DNA of 62,468 nt from an uncultured Verrucomicrobiota bacterium (GCA_902612125.1 CACMBV010000013.1:1-62468); one strand, 5' to 3'; positions 18,077-27,056 are shown, counted from the first letter of the stretch. The notes: generated by a model not told the origin, from the sequence alone. Made by a program: numbers and translations.

Positions 18077-19311
18077 TAAAGCTCAGCCCCGAAAGCCTTG
18101 CAGACCCGCAGGCCGCTGGTAAGTCCGTCTTCATGAAAACCATAGCCCCAATAAGCGCCGCAAAGTGAAATTCCTTTTCTGCGAATAAAATTTGGATGGT
18201 TCGCCTGTGCTTCCCTGCGGCCAGGGTGGTAGGTGGGATGGGAATATTGAAACCTTGCGTGCTCCTTGCAGTTATCGATCTGATCATCTTGATTAAGGGA
18301 CACACAGAATGGTTCCCGGGTGGGCAGGCTTTGCAGAATATTCATATCATAACTAACCAAGGCGCTTTCATGACCCGATCCGGGGAGGTAGGCGTTCCAA
18401 CTGGCCCGGGCAGATTGTCTTTTGGGTAGAACGGAATCATCCGAATGCAGGGTTATGTTATTCTTTTCGTATGGAAATGCACGAAGCAGGCCCGTCTCTT
18501 CGGCATCAGGATGCTGCAGCAGCCGAAGGGACTGGTCCGCATGACAGGCCAGAATTACCTCATCAAATGATCGAGAGGAACCGTCGGGGAAATGCAGTTC
18601 CACTCCGGTTTTTGTCCGGTTGACTTGCCGGACGGGGGAATTGAGTTTAAGCCTCTCTCCCAACTCTTGAACGATCACATCGACATAAGTCCTGGACCCG
18701 CCCTGAATAACCCTCCAGACCGGTCGGTTGTTAGCTTGGAGCATCTGATGATTTGAAAGAAAATCGGTAACGAATTCCATGGGGAATTTTCCAAAACGAT
18801 CAATCGAACAAGACCAAAGTGCGGAGCCAAGGGGAAGCAGGAAGGAATCGCGAAATCTTTTCCCCAGACGGTTGCGCTGGATGAAATGATCCACCGTTTC
18901 CTGGGAATTTGAAAGGTTTTCAGCAAGTTTATGAAACTTGAGAATATCCATGACCATACCCCAGTGGCCCGGACTGGTCAGGTTGCGGAAGTGCCCCAAA
19001 AGCCCCACAATGGATTCGCCACTGTATTCGATACCGGTATTTTCGGAACGTACCGAAAACCCCATGCGTGTTTGCTGAGAGACAACCTTGAGTTTTTCAA
19101 GCAAGCGAACAAAATTGGGGTAATTTTCGCGATTGAAGACGATGAAGCCGGTGTCAACCTGAAAGATACCGGACCGTCCCTTCGTTTGGACGGTGTTAAC
19201 ATGACCGCCTGGGCGAGAATCGGACTCAAATAGAGTGATTTCGTTTTCTTCGCCGAGCAAGTGGGCACAGATCAGTCCCGAGATTCCAGATCCAACGATT
19301 GCAATCCTCAT
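18076..19311 (-). CDS. FAD-dependent amine-oxidase-like oxidoreductase
   Basis: This 411-residue flavoprotein has an N-terminal dinucleotide-binding motif (IAIVGSGISGLICAHLL) followed by the glutamate and GG motif (FESDSRPGGHVNT) typical of phytoene-desaturase/amine-oxidase-fold enzymes. The C-terminal FAD-contact segment is GAYWGYGFHEDGLTSG. The group resembles COG2907-type predicted NAD/FAD-binding proteins found with DUF1365 and CFA synthase. It probably oxidises or desaturates a modified acyl chain. In furan-fatty-acid pathways a comparable flavoprotein has been implicated, but equivalence is not proven here. It starts 15 bp after the desaturase stop. Confidence 0.88.
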   Translation of the reverse strand: MRIAIVGSGISGLICAHLLGEENEITLFESDSRPGGHVNTVQTKGRSGIFQVDTGFIVFNRENYPNFVRLLEKLKVVSQQTRMGFSVRSENTGIEYSGESIVGLLGHFRNLTSPGHWGMVMDILKFHKLAENLSNSQETVDHFIQRNRLGKRFRDSFLLPLGSALWSCSIDRFGKFPMEFVTDFLSNHQMLQANNRPVWRVIQGGSRTYVDVIVQELGERLKLNSPVRQVNRTKTGVELHFPDGSSRSFDEVILACHADQSLRLLQHPDAEETGLLRAFPYEKNNITLHSDDSVLPKRQSARASWNAYLPGSGHESALVSYDMNILQSLPTREPFCVSLNQDDQIDNCKEHARFQYSHPTYHPGRREAQANHPNFIRRKGISLCGAYWGYGFHEDGLTSGLRVCKAFGAEL

Positions 19312-19326
19312 CCGAGAATGAGGAAA

Positions 19327-20241
19327 TTACTGATCTTTTGCCTTTTCCTTGACCCAGGCGGGGACCGGACGAAGTTCGCTGACCAAACCGAAAAAAGACA
19401 TCATTCGCAATACAGTATATGTCAAATCGTATTCCCCCTTGAAAAAACCCTGACGGGCAGAACCTGGAAAAAAATGGTGATTGTTGTGCCAACCTTCACC
19501 AAAAGTAAAAAGCGCTACCAAGGAATTATTTCTGCTGTCGTCGCCGGTTTCGAACCTTTTCTTTCCCCACAAATGGGTGAGGGAATTGACCGCAAAAGTG
19601 GCATGGTATAAAAGGATGGTGGGAATCACAAATCCCCAGACAAAGGTCATCATACCATTCATCCCTGACACCGTGCTGAACCAAGTCCATTCCCCCAACA
19701 GGTAGCATCCTCCGCCCCAAATTACCACGGGAATCCAATCATAGCGGTTTATGAAACGAAGTTCGGGAAACTTGAGCCAGTCCGGAATTTCTTTCAGGAA
19801 TGTGGGCACAGCATAATCGGTCATAAACCATAAGGTGTGACTCCAAAATAAACTATTGGTTTTGGGTGAGTGCATGTCTTTCTCAGTGTCAGAGTGACGG
19901 TGATGCCGCCGGTGATGTGCGGCCCACCAAAGAGGCCCCCTCTGTGCGGAACAACATGCAGTGAATGCCCCAAGAAACTGAACAACCCTATTAGTTTTGA
20001 ATGCCCGGTGTGAAAAATAACGGTGGTAAAACGCGGTGATGGCAAACATTCGGACCGAATAGGAAATCACGCATACAAGCAAACATGGCCAAACAAAAGG
20101 TTGCCAGAAACAGAGTAAAAGTAATCCGTGTATGATCAAATAGGGAACACACCGAATCCACTCCACTCTTGCACCTGAAGCGGGAGGTTCTGAGAAGGTC
20201 TCAGGCGGTGGGAGAACCCACTTGGCTATAGTTTTTGACAT
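19327..20241 (-). CDS. Acyl-CoA/phospholipid delta-9-type fatty acid desaturase
   Basis: This 304-residue membrane di-iron desaturase carries the three histidine boxes of the stearoyl-CoA desaturase family: HRYFSH at residues 73-78, HRRHH at 110-114 and HNNHH near residue 256. It has hydrophobic pairs between the boxes and no fused cytochrome b5, as in bacterial DesC types. It inserts a cis double bond using O2 and an external electron donor. Its ATG immediately follows the sigma-factor stop codon with no spacer (TAA-ATG), so it is translationally coupled. It would provide the unsaturated chains used by the two CFA-family enzymes downstream. Confidence 0.92.
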   Translation of the reverse strand: MSKTIAKWVLPPPETFSEPPASGARVEWIRCVPYLIIHGLLLLCFWQPFVWPCLLVCVISYSVRMFAITAFYHRYFSHRAFKTNRVVQFLGAFTACCSAQRGPLWWAAHHRRHHRHSDTEKDMHSPKTNSLFWSHTLWFMTDYAVPTFLKEIPDWLKFPELRFINRYDWIPVVIWGGGCYLLGEWTWFSTVSGMNGMMTFVWGFVIPTILLYHATFAVNSLTHLWGKKRFETGDDSRNNSLVALFTFGEGWHNNHHFFPGSARQGFFKGEYDLTYTVLRMMSFFGLVSELRPVPAWVKEKAKDQ

Positions 20242-21186
20242 TTACGCGGCTGAATCCAAAATGAGTGAAAGTTCAAGAGGACTCATTTTGGTTTTACCAC
20301 GTAAATCTTTTCCTACAAGCTTATCTAGCTGACGAAAATCAAGTTTTCCGCTTTGCATCAAAACTGCCCGCAATTTTCTAAGACCGAGAGCTTCCAATTG
20401 CCGAACCCGTTCGCCCGATACATTCAAGACATCCGCAATTTCGTCCAGCTTCATGGAATCATCCTGTCCAATGCCAAATCTCATCGAAAGTACTTTTCTT
20501 TCGCGCTGGTCAAGAAAACTTAAAGCAACGGACATATCGTCAGAAAGAGAACCGTCTTCACGGTAAGATTGATTAACCTCTTCCTCGGCAGACATCATGT
20601 CAGAAAGTGTTTGGTTGGAATCTTCACCGAGGGGTTCATCTAGAGAAAGAGTACTGGCAGGTGCGAATTTGACCCGGTTAGAAAGGTTGCGGTCTTTGCC
20701 CAAGATTTCATTTACTTCCGCATCAGAAGGGTTTCTACCTAGATCGACCTGTAGTTGAGTCCGCACCAAATTCTCCTTGCGTTTTCCTTGGGAAACATCG
20801 TGCGGTACTGCTACGGCGCTTGACATTTTACCGATCAAACGCTGGATACGCTGACGAATCCACCACGCAGCGTAGGTACTTAGTTTAATACCTCTGGTGT
20901 GGTCAAACTTGTCAAGGGCCACTACCAATCCGTGGATACCTTCCGCCATGATGTCTTCCATGGGGACGCAGGTTTGGCGAAATTTGAGGGCGATGGAAGC
21001 AACAAGACGCACATGCCTTTCAATGAGTTCTTTACGAGCTTCATCACTGCCTTTAGACATTTTAATGAATAATTTATCACACTCCTCTTTCGTAGGGGGT
21101 GCCATACGTGAACGCTCGGAGATGAATCTACCAATCGGATCTAAGGTGCCGTCTTGATTAGTTGTGTGGGATTTAGTGTTTGCCAT
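20242..21186 (-). CDS. Sigma-70 family (group 2-like) RNA polymerase sigma factor
   Basis: This 314-residue sigma factor has region 1.2 (DPIGRFISERSRM), region 2 (IERHVRLVASIALKFR ... GIHGLVVALDKFD), the -10 recognition helix KLSTYAAWWIRQRIQR, region 3 and a complete region 4 ending GERVRQLEALGLRKLRAVL. It lacks the long region 1.1 of the housekeeping factor. ATG 21186 was chosen because residues before it (MILELQPF) are not family-like. A C-terminal tail of about 45 residues after region 4 is extra. It is the first gene of the lipid operon and lies just behind an ECF-like promoter, so it may be the second step of a sigma cascade, like RpoE to RpoHII in Rhodobacter. That cascade is inference. 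Confidence 0.9.
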   Translation of the reverse strand: MANTKSHTTNQDGTLDPIGRFISERSRMAPPTKEECDKLFIKMSKGSDEARKELIERHVRLVASIALKFRQTCVPMEDIMAEGIHGLVVALDKFDHTRGIKLSTYAAWWIRQRIQRLIGKMSSAVAVPHDVSQGKRKENLVRTQLQVDLGRNPSDAEVNEILGKDRNLSNRVKFAPASTLSLDEPLGEDSNQTLSDMMSAEEEVNQSYREDGSLSDDMSVALSFLDQRERKVLSMRFGIGQDDSMKLDEIADVLNVSGERVRQLEALGLRKLRAVLMQSGKLDFRQLDKLVGKDLRGKTKMSPLELSLILDSAA

Positions 21187-21192
21187 AACAGA

Positions 21193-21224
21193 TAATAGAA
21201 CGAAAGGTTGTAATTCTAAGATCA
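21193..21224 (-). promoter_or_regulatory. Predicted ECF-type promoter of the sigma/lipid operon
   Basis: On the minus strand a TGATCT (21224-21219) is followed, after 16 bases, by CGTTCTATTA (21202-21193). The same TGATCT-N16-CGnTCTATnA arrangement occurs before the photolyase operon at 27769-27800. Spacing and the CG-starting -10 fit ECF sigma promoters. The start codon lies only 6 bases after the -10 extension and has no Shine-Dalgarno sequence, so the transcript may be leaderless or nearly so. The motif is seen directly; promoter function is inferred. Confidence 0.5.
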
Positions 21225-21270
21225 CCTAATAGATGCTTATTAGAAAAATTTTTATGAGTCTTATTAGTTC
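21225..21270. promoter_or_regulatory. CTAATA/TATTAG repeats in divergent promoter region
   Basis: Between the sigma operon and the exonuclease operon, CTTATTAG occurs twice with starts 24 bp apart (about 21236 and 21260), and the first copy pairs with CTAATAG just before it to give a perfect CTAATA-N6-TATTAG inverted repeat (21226-21243). These could be an operator or overlapping -10 elements for the divergent genes. No known regulator site was recognised. Confidence 0.35.
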
Positions 21271-21272
21271 AT

Positions 21273-22328
21273 GTGACCCTGCACCCGCTAAAGGGCTTCC
21301 CAAGTACCCTTATCACCCAAACATTTTTTTTGAAAAACGAAGTTCTGGAATCAAGAATTCAAGGATTGTACTGTCCGGCGGGTGATTTTTTTATTGATCC
21401 CAGGGGAAATGTCCCTCGGGCCGTAGTCACGCATGCACACAGCGATCATGGCAGACCGGGACACGGCTCTTATCTTTGCTCTGATACCTGTAAGCCTCTG
21501 CTAAAAATAAGAATTGGGCAGGATTGTAGAATCGAAAGTCTTCCTTTTGGAAAGCAAATCAAGATTGGGGAAGCAATCGTTTCCTTTCATCCTGCCGGTC
21601 ATATTCTGGGATCCGCTCAAATCCGGATTGAAGTGAGGGGAAAAGTATGGGTGGTTAGCGGGGACTACAAGCCGCAAGCTGATCAGACTTGTGAAGCTTT
21701 CGAACTGGTAAAATGTCATGGATATGTGAGTGAGTGCACCTTTGGTCTTCCCGTTTACCGATGGCAGCCTGAACAAATGATTCATCAACAAATCAATCAT
21801 TGGTGGGCAGAAAATGCCAGGGATGGCAGGCCCTCCCTTCTTTTTGCATACTCCCTCGGCAAAGCTCAACGGGTTTTGGCAGGACTGGATAACAATCTTG
21901 GTCAGGTTTTTGTACACGGCGCGGTTTATCCTTTTCTCGAGCACTACGAGAGGGCCGGTGCCAGACTACCTGCGGTTATCAAAGTGGAAAGAGGACAGGA
22001 TCACGACTTTAATCAGTCAATGATTATTGCCCCCCCTGCAGTTGAGGATTCGACCTGGACCCGTAAATTTCGGTCTGCCCGCAAGGGGTTTGCATCGGGG
22101 TGGATGGCTGTCCGCGGAGCCAGGAGGAGGAGAAACCTTGACCGTGGGTTCATCCTTTCCGATCATGCGGACTGGGATGGCCTGCTTGAGGTAATTAAAG
22201 CTACGGAAGCAGAGGAGATCAAGGTGACCCATGGAAACGGGGATGCTCTGACCCGCTATTTGCAGGAACAGGGCTCCAATTGCACGGTACTGGACGGCGC
22301 CGGAATCCGGGGAGAGGAGGAGGAATGA
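21273..22328 (+). CDS. Ligase-associated DNA exonuclease (metallo-beta-lactamase/beta-CASP fold)
   Basis: This roughly 350-residue protein resembles the mRNA 3'-end-processing-factor-like nucleases encoded beside bacterial ATP-dependent DNA ligases. The metal-binding motif is VVTHAHSDHGRPGHG, with later ligands in FHPAGHILGSAQ, VVSGDYK and GFILSDHADWDGLL, and the family stretch TFGLPVYRW. It is predicted to trim DNA ends before ligation. GTG 21273 is the longest start, but the conserved protein begins around LYCPAGDFFIDP, so TTG 21330 is possible. The stop overlaps the ligase start by 4 bp. It is divergent from the sigma/lipid operon, next to a possible shared control region. Confidence 0.88.
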   Translation: MTLHPLKGFPSTLITQTFFLKNEVLESRIQGLYCPAGDFFIDPRGNVPRAVVTHAHSDHGRPGHGSYLCSDTCKPLLKIRIGQDCRIESLPFGKQIKIGEAIVSFHPAGHILGSAQIRIEVRGKVWVVSGDYKPQADQTCEAFELVKCHGYVSECTFGLPVYRWQPEQMIHQQINHWWAENARDGRPSLLFAYSLGKAQRVLAGLDNNLGQVFVHGAVYPFLEHYERAGARLPAVIKVERGQDHDFNQSMIIAPPAVEDSTWTRKFRSARKGFASGWMAVRGARRRRNLDRGFILSDHADWDGLLEVIKATEAEEIKVTHGNGDALTRYLQEQGSNCTVLDGAGIRGEEEE

Positions 22329-23986
22329 AAAAATTCGCCTCTCTTTTTCATGATCTTGATTCCATGACCAAAACGAATGACCGTCTGGACCGTTTAGTTG
22401 TCTACTTTGAAAATGCATGTCCCGGGGATTCCATTTGGGTCTGTTGGTTCTTGGCGGGGAACCGAATTAAAGGAGCCATCAAAACCGGCGAGCTTCGGTC
22501 TTTTTTGTCGGAAAGAGTAAATCTGCCCCTCTGGCTGGTTGAAGAATGTCATGACCGGGTGGGTGATCTGGCAGAAACCGTTTCCCTGCTGGCTGGTTCC
22601 AATACCGTAAACAAACCAATCAGTCTTGACGAAACCATCCGAAAATTTCTTATGCCTTTGCGGACCATGGATACCGAAGAGAGAAAAGAAACTCTTTACC
22701 GGGCATGGGATTATCTTGCCATGGATGAAATGTTGCCCTTTCACAAGCTCCTGACCGGCGGTTTTCGAATGGGTGTTTCCAAAGGCAATCTTTGCAAGGC
22801 TCTTGCCCGTGTGGGCAAGGTGGAGCCGGCAGTGATTGCCCAGAGGTTGTCCGGCAGCTGGAATTGTGATGATCTGTCGTTGGAAGACATTCTTGACCCG
22901 TCCGATGAAGCAAAGGATCAAATCAATCGTCCCTATCCCTTTTGTCTCGCCGCTCCGCTTCAGGAAAAAGCGGAATCCCTTGGAAACATTGAGGACTGGC
23001 AGGTTGAATGGAAATGGGACGGTATCCGGGCCCAACTTTTGACCACAGTCGGGGGATCCGGTATGCTATGGTCGAGGGGGGAAGAGTCGATGGATGAATC
23101 TTTCCCCGAAGTGCTTGAATGTATCCCTCACCTGCCCCCGGGTTTGTGCATGGACGGAGAAATTCTTGCCTGGGGCAGGGAGGGATTGCGTTCGTTTTCC
23201 CGTTTGCAGAAGAGACTTGGACGCAAAAATCCCGGGCCATCCATTCAAAAAAAAGAGCCCGTCCGGTTTCAGGCTTATGACTTACTGCGCGTTCATGGTG
23301 AGGATTTACGTTTGATGCCCATGGAAAAAAGAAGAGCAAGGCTGGAAGATTTACTGAAAAAAGTACCGGATCATTTGCCTCTTGGTATATCCTCCCTGAT
23401 CAAGGAAAAGAGCTGGGAGCAACTTGAACTTCGCAGGGAGGAATCAAGAGACCGGGGAGTGGAGGGCTTCATGCTGAAAAAAAAGGATTCAAAGTATGAG
23501 AGCGGACGGGTGAGAGGTTCCTGGTTTAAATGGAAGGTGGATCCTTTTTTGGCCGACATGGTGGTGGTGAGTGCCCAGCTGGGGCATGGAAAAAGAGCGA
23601 ATCTTTATTCCGATTATTCATTGGCGGTCTGGGATGAGTCCGGCAAACTGGTCACAGTGGCCAAGGCATATTCAGGATTGAGTAATGACGAGATCGAAGA
23701 AGTCGACAAATTCGTGAGGAAAAATATCACCGGTAAGTTTGGACCGGTTCGTGAGGTTACCCCCAGTCTGGTTTTTGAAATTGCCTTCGAGGGTGCCCAG
23801 TCATCAGGGAGGCATAAATCTGGGGTAGCTTTGCGATTTCCAAGAATTCAACGCTGGCGTAAGGATAAAAAAATCGAGGAAGCGGATACCCTTGAAGTGA
23901 TCCGGGGATATGCCGGAATGAATGATGAGGTATGCAATGAGGCGGGACCCAAGAGCGATGCGGATGGAAATTTGCTTCTTTTTTAG
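22325..23986 (+). CDS. ATP-dependent DNA ligase (exonuclease-associated type)
   Basis: This 553-residue DNA ligase has an N-terminal DNA-binding domain (starting MKKFASLFHDLDSMTKTN), an adenylation domain with the nucleotidyl lysine in EWKWDGIRAQLL, and a C-terminal OB domain with FKWKVDPFLADMV and FEIAFEGAQSS-type motifs. It seals nicks using ATP and is distinct from the essential NAD-dependent LigA. The start ATG 22325 overlaps the exonuclease stop (ATGA) and is preceded by a strong purine-rich ribosome site (GGAGAGGAGGAGG). It is paired with the exonuclease as in many proteobacteria. Its place among photolyases and translesion genes suggests repair after light or oxidative damage. Confidence 0.93.
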   Translation: MKKFASLFHDLDSMTKTNDRLDRLVVYFENACPGDSIWVCWFLAGNRIKGAIKTGELRSFLSERVNLPLWLVEECHDRVGDLAETVSLLAGSNTVNKPISLDETIRKFLMPLRTMDTEERKETLYRAWDYLAMDEMLPFHKLLTGGFRMGVSKGNLCKALARVGKVEPAVIAQRLSGSWNCDDLSLEDILDPSDEAKDQINRPYPFCLAAPLQEKAESLGNIEDWQVEWKWDGIRAQLLTTVGGSGMLWSRGEESMDESFPEVLECIPHLPPGLCMDGEILAWGREGLRSFSRLQKRLGRKNPGPSIQKKEPVRFQAYDLLRVHGEDLRLMPMEKRRARLEDLLKKVPDHLPLGISSLIKEKSWEQLELRREESRDRGVEGFMLKKKDSKYESGRVRGSWFKWKVDPFLADMVVVSAQLGHGKRANLYSDYSLAVWDESGKLVTVAKAYSGLSNDEIEEVDKFVRKNITGKFGPVREVTPSLVFEIAFEGAQSSGRHKSGVALRFPRIQRWRKDKKIEEADTLEVIRGYAGMNDEVCNEAGPKSDADGNLLLF

Positions 23987-23999
23987 AAAGGGGGAAAAC

Positions 24000-25562
24000 C
24001 TAGTTCAAACTGGCTTTGAATCGGGCTAAGTTTTCTTTGGCCGCCAATTTACGATCAACTATTGGTTTGGGGTAATCCTTGCCGATTACACAACCGGCAT
24101 GCTCCTGTACCTTCAGTGGTGCCAAATGAGGTTCGTAAATGTATTTTACCGGAAAGTTTTTTAATTCCGGTACCCAGTGCCGGATAAATCCCGCATCCAC
24201 CGCGTCCACATTGAGGCTCGATTTTCCGTCCGGGCAGGGGTTGTAGAGCCGGAAATAAGGCATGGAAAAGGGAGCCACCCCGGATAGCCATAACCAGTTT
24301 GCATTGTTGAGGGCCCAATCACTGTCCAAGAGCCTTTGTTCAAAGACATTGCGTCCCTCTTGCCAATGTTGCCAAAGTTGGCCGCGTGTCAGAAAACAGG
24401 ACACTGCATGGCGCCCGAGGTGATGCATCCATCCAGTCGAGTCTAATTGGCGCATTAACGCATCCAAAAGAGGGAATCCCGTTTGACCATCCTTCCAGGC
24501 TGACAATTTAGTCTCGTCCTTTTCTCCCCATTTTATTTTCTTACACATGGTATTGTCCTGATCGGAATCCCAATTGGGTACCGACAAAGAGAGGAGATAA
24601 AACATTTCCCGAAAAAGAAGCTGTCCATGGAGTGATTCAGGCGGGCCAGAATGTGGGCCTTCTCGGTTGGCCCTCTCGACTTCCATCCACAACCGTTTCA
24701 CTGATAAGGACCCCGTCGCAATGTATGGGGACAAACCCGTAGTACTCGGTTCCATAGGGTTTTCAGGCAAATTGGTGGAAGTTGTTTTGGGCTTTCTGAA
24801 TGAATTGACGAAATCCTGCCTGGAGGAAACCTTGCGCTCGAGACGGGCAAGAGCCTCAGTTTCTCCGCCCCTGAAATAAAAATTTTCAGCAGTGGTTTTG
24901 AGGAATCCGAGTTCGGAGAATTTGTTTTTCAAAGAATTTACTGAATGAACCTCGCCGGCAAAATTACTGGAGACTTTCTTCGGGGAGAAGCCTTCGGGGG
25001 AATTTTTTAGATTTGCTGGTTCAGCAAGTGGATGGGGAATTTTGAAGAAACCTTCAGCATCTCTGGGATACATGAGAGCAAAAATTTTCTCAATATCCTT
25101 CATCGATTTTGGGTTCTTAAATCCTGGTTGCAAAAGGGTTTTATCAAGATCCAATAGGGTATGGGTGGCTGGATGAAAATGGGATTGAATGCTGGAATCT
25201 TTTGAGAGAAGCTCCGAAATCTTGCGACCATGGGGTTCAGAGCAATAGTCCGAAGAAAGTAATTTGAGATGATCGCCAAGGATGGACTTCAAGGATTGGA
25301 TCGCATCTTGAGGAGAACCCCAGAATATGATCAGGGAATTGTCAGACTTGGATTGAATCCGGGAATTTAAATCATCGAGATTTTCGCAGAGAAAACGCAA
25401 ACGGTTGTTACCGAATTTTTCGAATTGAACACCGAATATCTCCGGATCCAAAATAAAAATCGGCAGCATGGATGTGATCTGATCATCGTTAATGATTTCG
25501 CACAGAGCGGGGTTGTCATGGAGTCGCAGACATTTGCGGAACCAAATTATGGCGGAGCTCAT
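24000..25562 (-). CDS. Photolyase/cryptochrome of eukaryotic (6-4)-like type
   Basis: This 520-residue flavoprotein has an N-terminal antenna-binding alpha/beta domain (AIIWFRKCLRLHDNPAL) and a C-terminal FAD domain. Its core, GWMHHLGRHAVSCFLTRG (residues 378-395), closely matches the GWIHHLARHAVACFLTRG block of eukaryotic (6-4) photolyases and animal cryptochromes, rather than the HNRxRM block of CPD photolyases. His381 and His385 correspond to the histidine pair needed for (6-4) repair. The late segments YIYEPHLAPLKVQ and VIGKDYPKPIVD also fit. It is not an FeS-type bacterial (6-4) photolyase. It is the third gene of the SDR-photolyase-photolyase operon, 42 bp after the CPD photolyase. Repair rather than signalling is likely, but was not shown. 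Confidence 0.85.
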   Translation of the reverse strand: MSSAIIWFRKCLRLHDNPALCEIINDDQITSMLPIFILDPEIFGVQFEKFGNNRLRFLCENLDDLNSRIQSKSDNSLIIFWGSPQDAIQSLKSILGDHLKLLSSDYCSEPHGRKISELLSKDSSIQSHFHPATHTLLDLDKTLLQPGFKNPKSMKDIEKIFALMYPRDAEGFFKIPHPLAEPANLKNSPEGFSPKKVSSNFAGEVHSVNSLKNKFSELGFLKTTAENFYFRGGETEALARLERKVSSRQDFVNSFRKPKTTSTNLPENPMEPSTTGLSPYIATGSLSVKRLWMEVERANREGPHSGPPESLHGQLLFREMFYLLSLSVPNWDSDQDNTMCKKIKWGEKDETKLSAWKDGQTGFPLLDALMRQLDSTGWMHHLGRHAVSCFLTRGQLWQHWQEGRNVFEQRLLDSDWALNNANWLWLSGVAPFSMPYFRLYNPCPDGKSSLNVDAVDAGFIRHWVPELKNFPVKYIYEPHLAPLKVQEHAGCVIGKDYPKPIVDRKLAAKENLARFKASLN

Positions 25563-25604
25563 AGTGGTTGAAGAAATTCGGAAAGGGGTAAGAAAGTTAG
25601 AGGA

Positions 25605-27056
25605 CTACGCAGTCTTAAGGGTGGCCAGGGCAGCCAGGGCACGGGCCCGCCCCTCAGAATGGTTGATGCAGGGTTCCGGGTAATTGCCTCCCAAATCAAC
25701 CCCGTTCTCTTCGAGCATGGAAGCGGGAGCTTCCCAAGGTTTAAAAACATACTTGGAGGGGAGATTTTCAAGTGGAGGAATCCATCTTTTGGCATACGCA
25801 CCACGGGCATCGAATTTTTCGCCCTGAGTAATGGGATTAAAAATACGAAAATAGGGAGCGGCATCAGCACCGCAGCCGGCTGCCCACTGCCAGCCCTGGG
25901 TATTGCTGGCGAGGTCGGCATCGACCAAGGTGTCCCAGAACCAGCGGGCACCTTCCGTCCATGAAATTAAGAGATGTTTTACCAAAAAGGATGCAACCAC
26001 CATCCGCACCCGGTTATGCATCCAACCGGTTTCGTAGAGTTGACGCATGCCGGCATCGACCATCGGGTATCCGGTGTTGCCAAGTTGCCACCGCTCAAGG
26101 TTGGTCTGGTCGTCAAGCCAGGGAAAGGCTGCATACTTGGGGCGTAAAGGCTGGTCAGGAATCGATGGATAATGATAAAGCAAATGATATGAAAATTCAC
26201 GCCATCCGATCTCGACCAGAAATTTATTTTCCCCACGGTGACTACCCTGGTTGTCTGCCTGAAGGACACTTTGACAGATTTGACGCGGGCTGATCAGACC
26301 CCAGGCGAGATATGGGGAGAGCCTGGAAGTGCCGTCGACAGAGGGATTATTTCGTCGGGTCGAGTACGAATGAGTAACTTCATTCACGGTTCTTTCCAGC
26401 TGAGCATGGGCAGCGGATTCGGAGACCGTCCAATGATCTTCCAGTTTTTGATGCCAACCGTGAGCCGGTAATAGATTGAGATCATCGAGGGATAGTTTTG
26501 GGGTAGGCGAAGAATGAAAACATAACCTGGTTGGATCGTAGTCGACCGGTTGCCTGTAGATGATGGGACGGGACTTTCTCCAGTAGGGAGTAAATACCTG
26601 AAAGGGGTTTCCAGATCCGTTCTTGGTCTCCCAGGGTTCCTGGAGCAGGGAGGCATTGAAAGATTCGGCGTCAATTCCCGCCCGATCCAGGGCATCTTCA
26701 ACTTTCTCCTGAGTGGATAATCCGGGCGGATCATAGGTCCTTCCGTAGAACACCCTTTCCGCACCATGATCCTTGGCGATTTGTGGAATCAGTTCGCCCG
26801 CTTTTCCCTTCGCGAGAATGAGCTCGCCGCCTAATTTGCGGATGTCCGAACCAAGGCTTTCCAAGGCGTGGTGTATCCACCATCGGGAGGCGGCTCCAGG
26901 ACTCCATTGACCCCCTTCTTCCGGATTCCAGATAAAAACAGGTAAAATCCTGTAGCCTCCTGAAACCGCGGCGTGTAGGGACGGGTTGTCCATCAGGCGA
27001 AGATCCTTGCGGAACCAAACGATAGCAGTAGACCCGGAGGAATTTTCTGCAATCAT
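25605..27056 (-). CDS. phrB: Deoxyribodipyrimidine (CPD) photolyase, class I
   Basis: This 483-residue class I photolyase repairs cyclobutane pyrimidine dimers using blue light and reduced FAD. The N-terminal antenna domain starts TAIVWFRKDLRLMDNPSL. The FAD/DNA-binding region includes SRLSPYLAWGLISPRQ, IGWREFSYHLLYHYP and TGWMHNRVRMVVASFLVKH. The DADLASNTQGWQW block carries the Asn and Trp typical of the flavin pocket and electron chain. Its ATG overlaps the stop of the upstream dehydrogenase gene by 4 bp. An adjacent second photolyase of another lesion type gives the operon coverage of both main UV photoproducts. Confidence 0.93.
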   Translation of the reverse strand: MIAENSSGSTAIVWFRKDLRLMDNPSLHAAVSGGYRILPVFIWNPEEGGQWSPGAASRWWIHHALESLGSDIRKLGGELILAKGKAGELIPQIAKDHGAERVFYGRTYDPPGLSTQEKVEDALDRAGIDAESFNASLLQEPWETKNGSGNPFQVFTPYWRKSRPIIYRQPVDYDPTRLCFHSSPTPKLSLDDLNLLPAHGWHQKLEDHWTVSESAAHAQLERTVNEVTHSYSTRRNNPSVDGTSRLSPYLAWGLISPRQICQSVLQADNQGSHRGENKFLVEIGWREFSYHLLYHYPSIPDQPLRPKYAAFPWLDDQTNLERWQLGNTGYPMVDAGMRQLYETGWMHNRVRMVVASFLVKHLLISWTEGARWFWDTLVDADLASNTQGWQWAAGCGADAAPYFRIFNPITQGEKFDARGAYAKRWIPPLENLPSKYVFKPWEAPASMLEENGVDLGGNYPEPCINHSEGRARALAALATLKTA

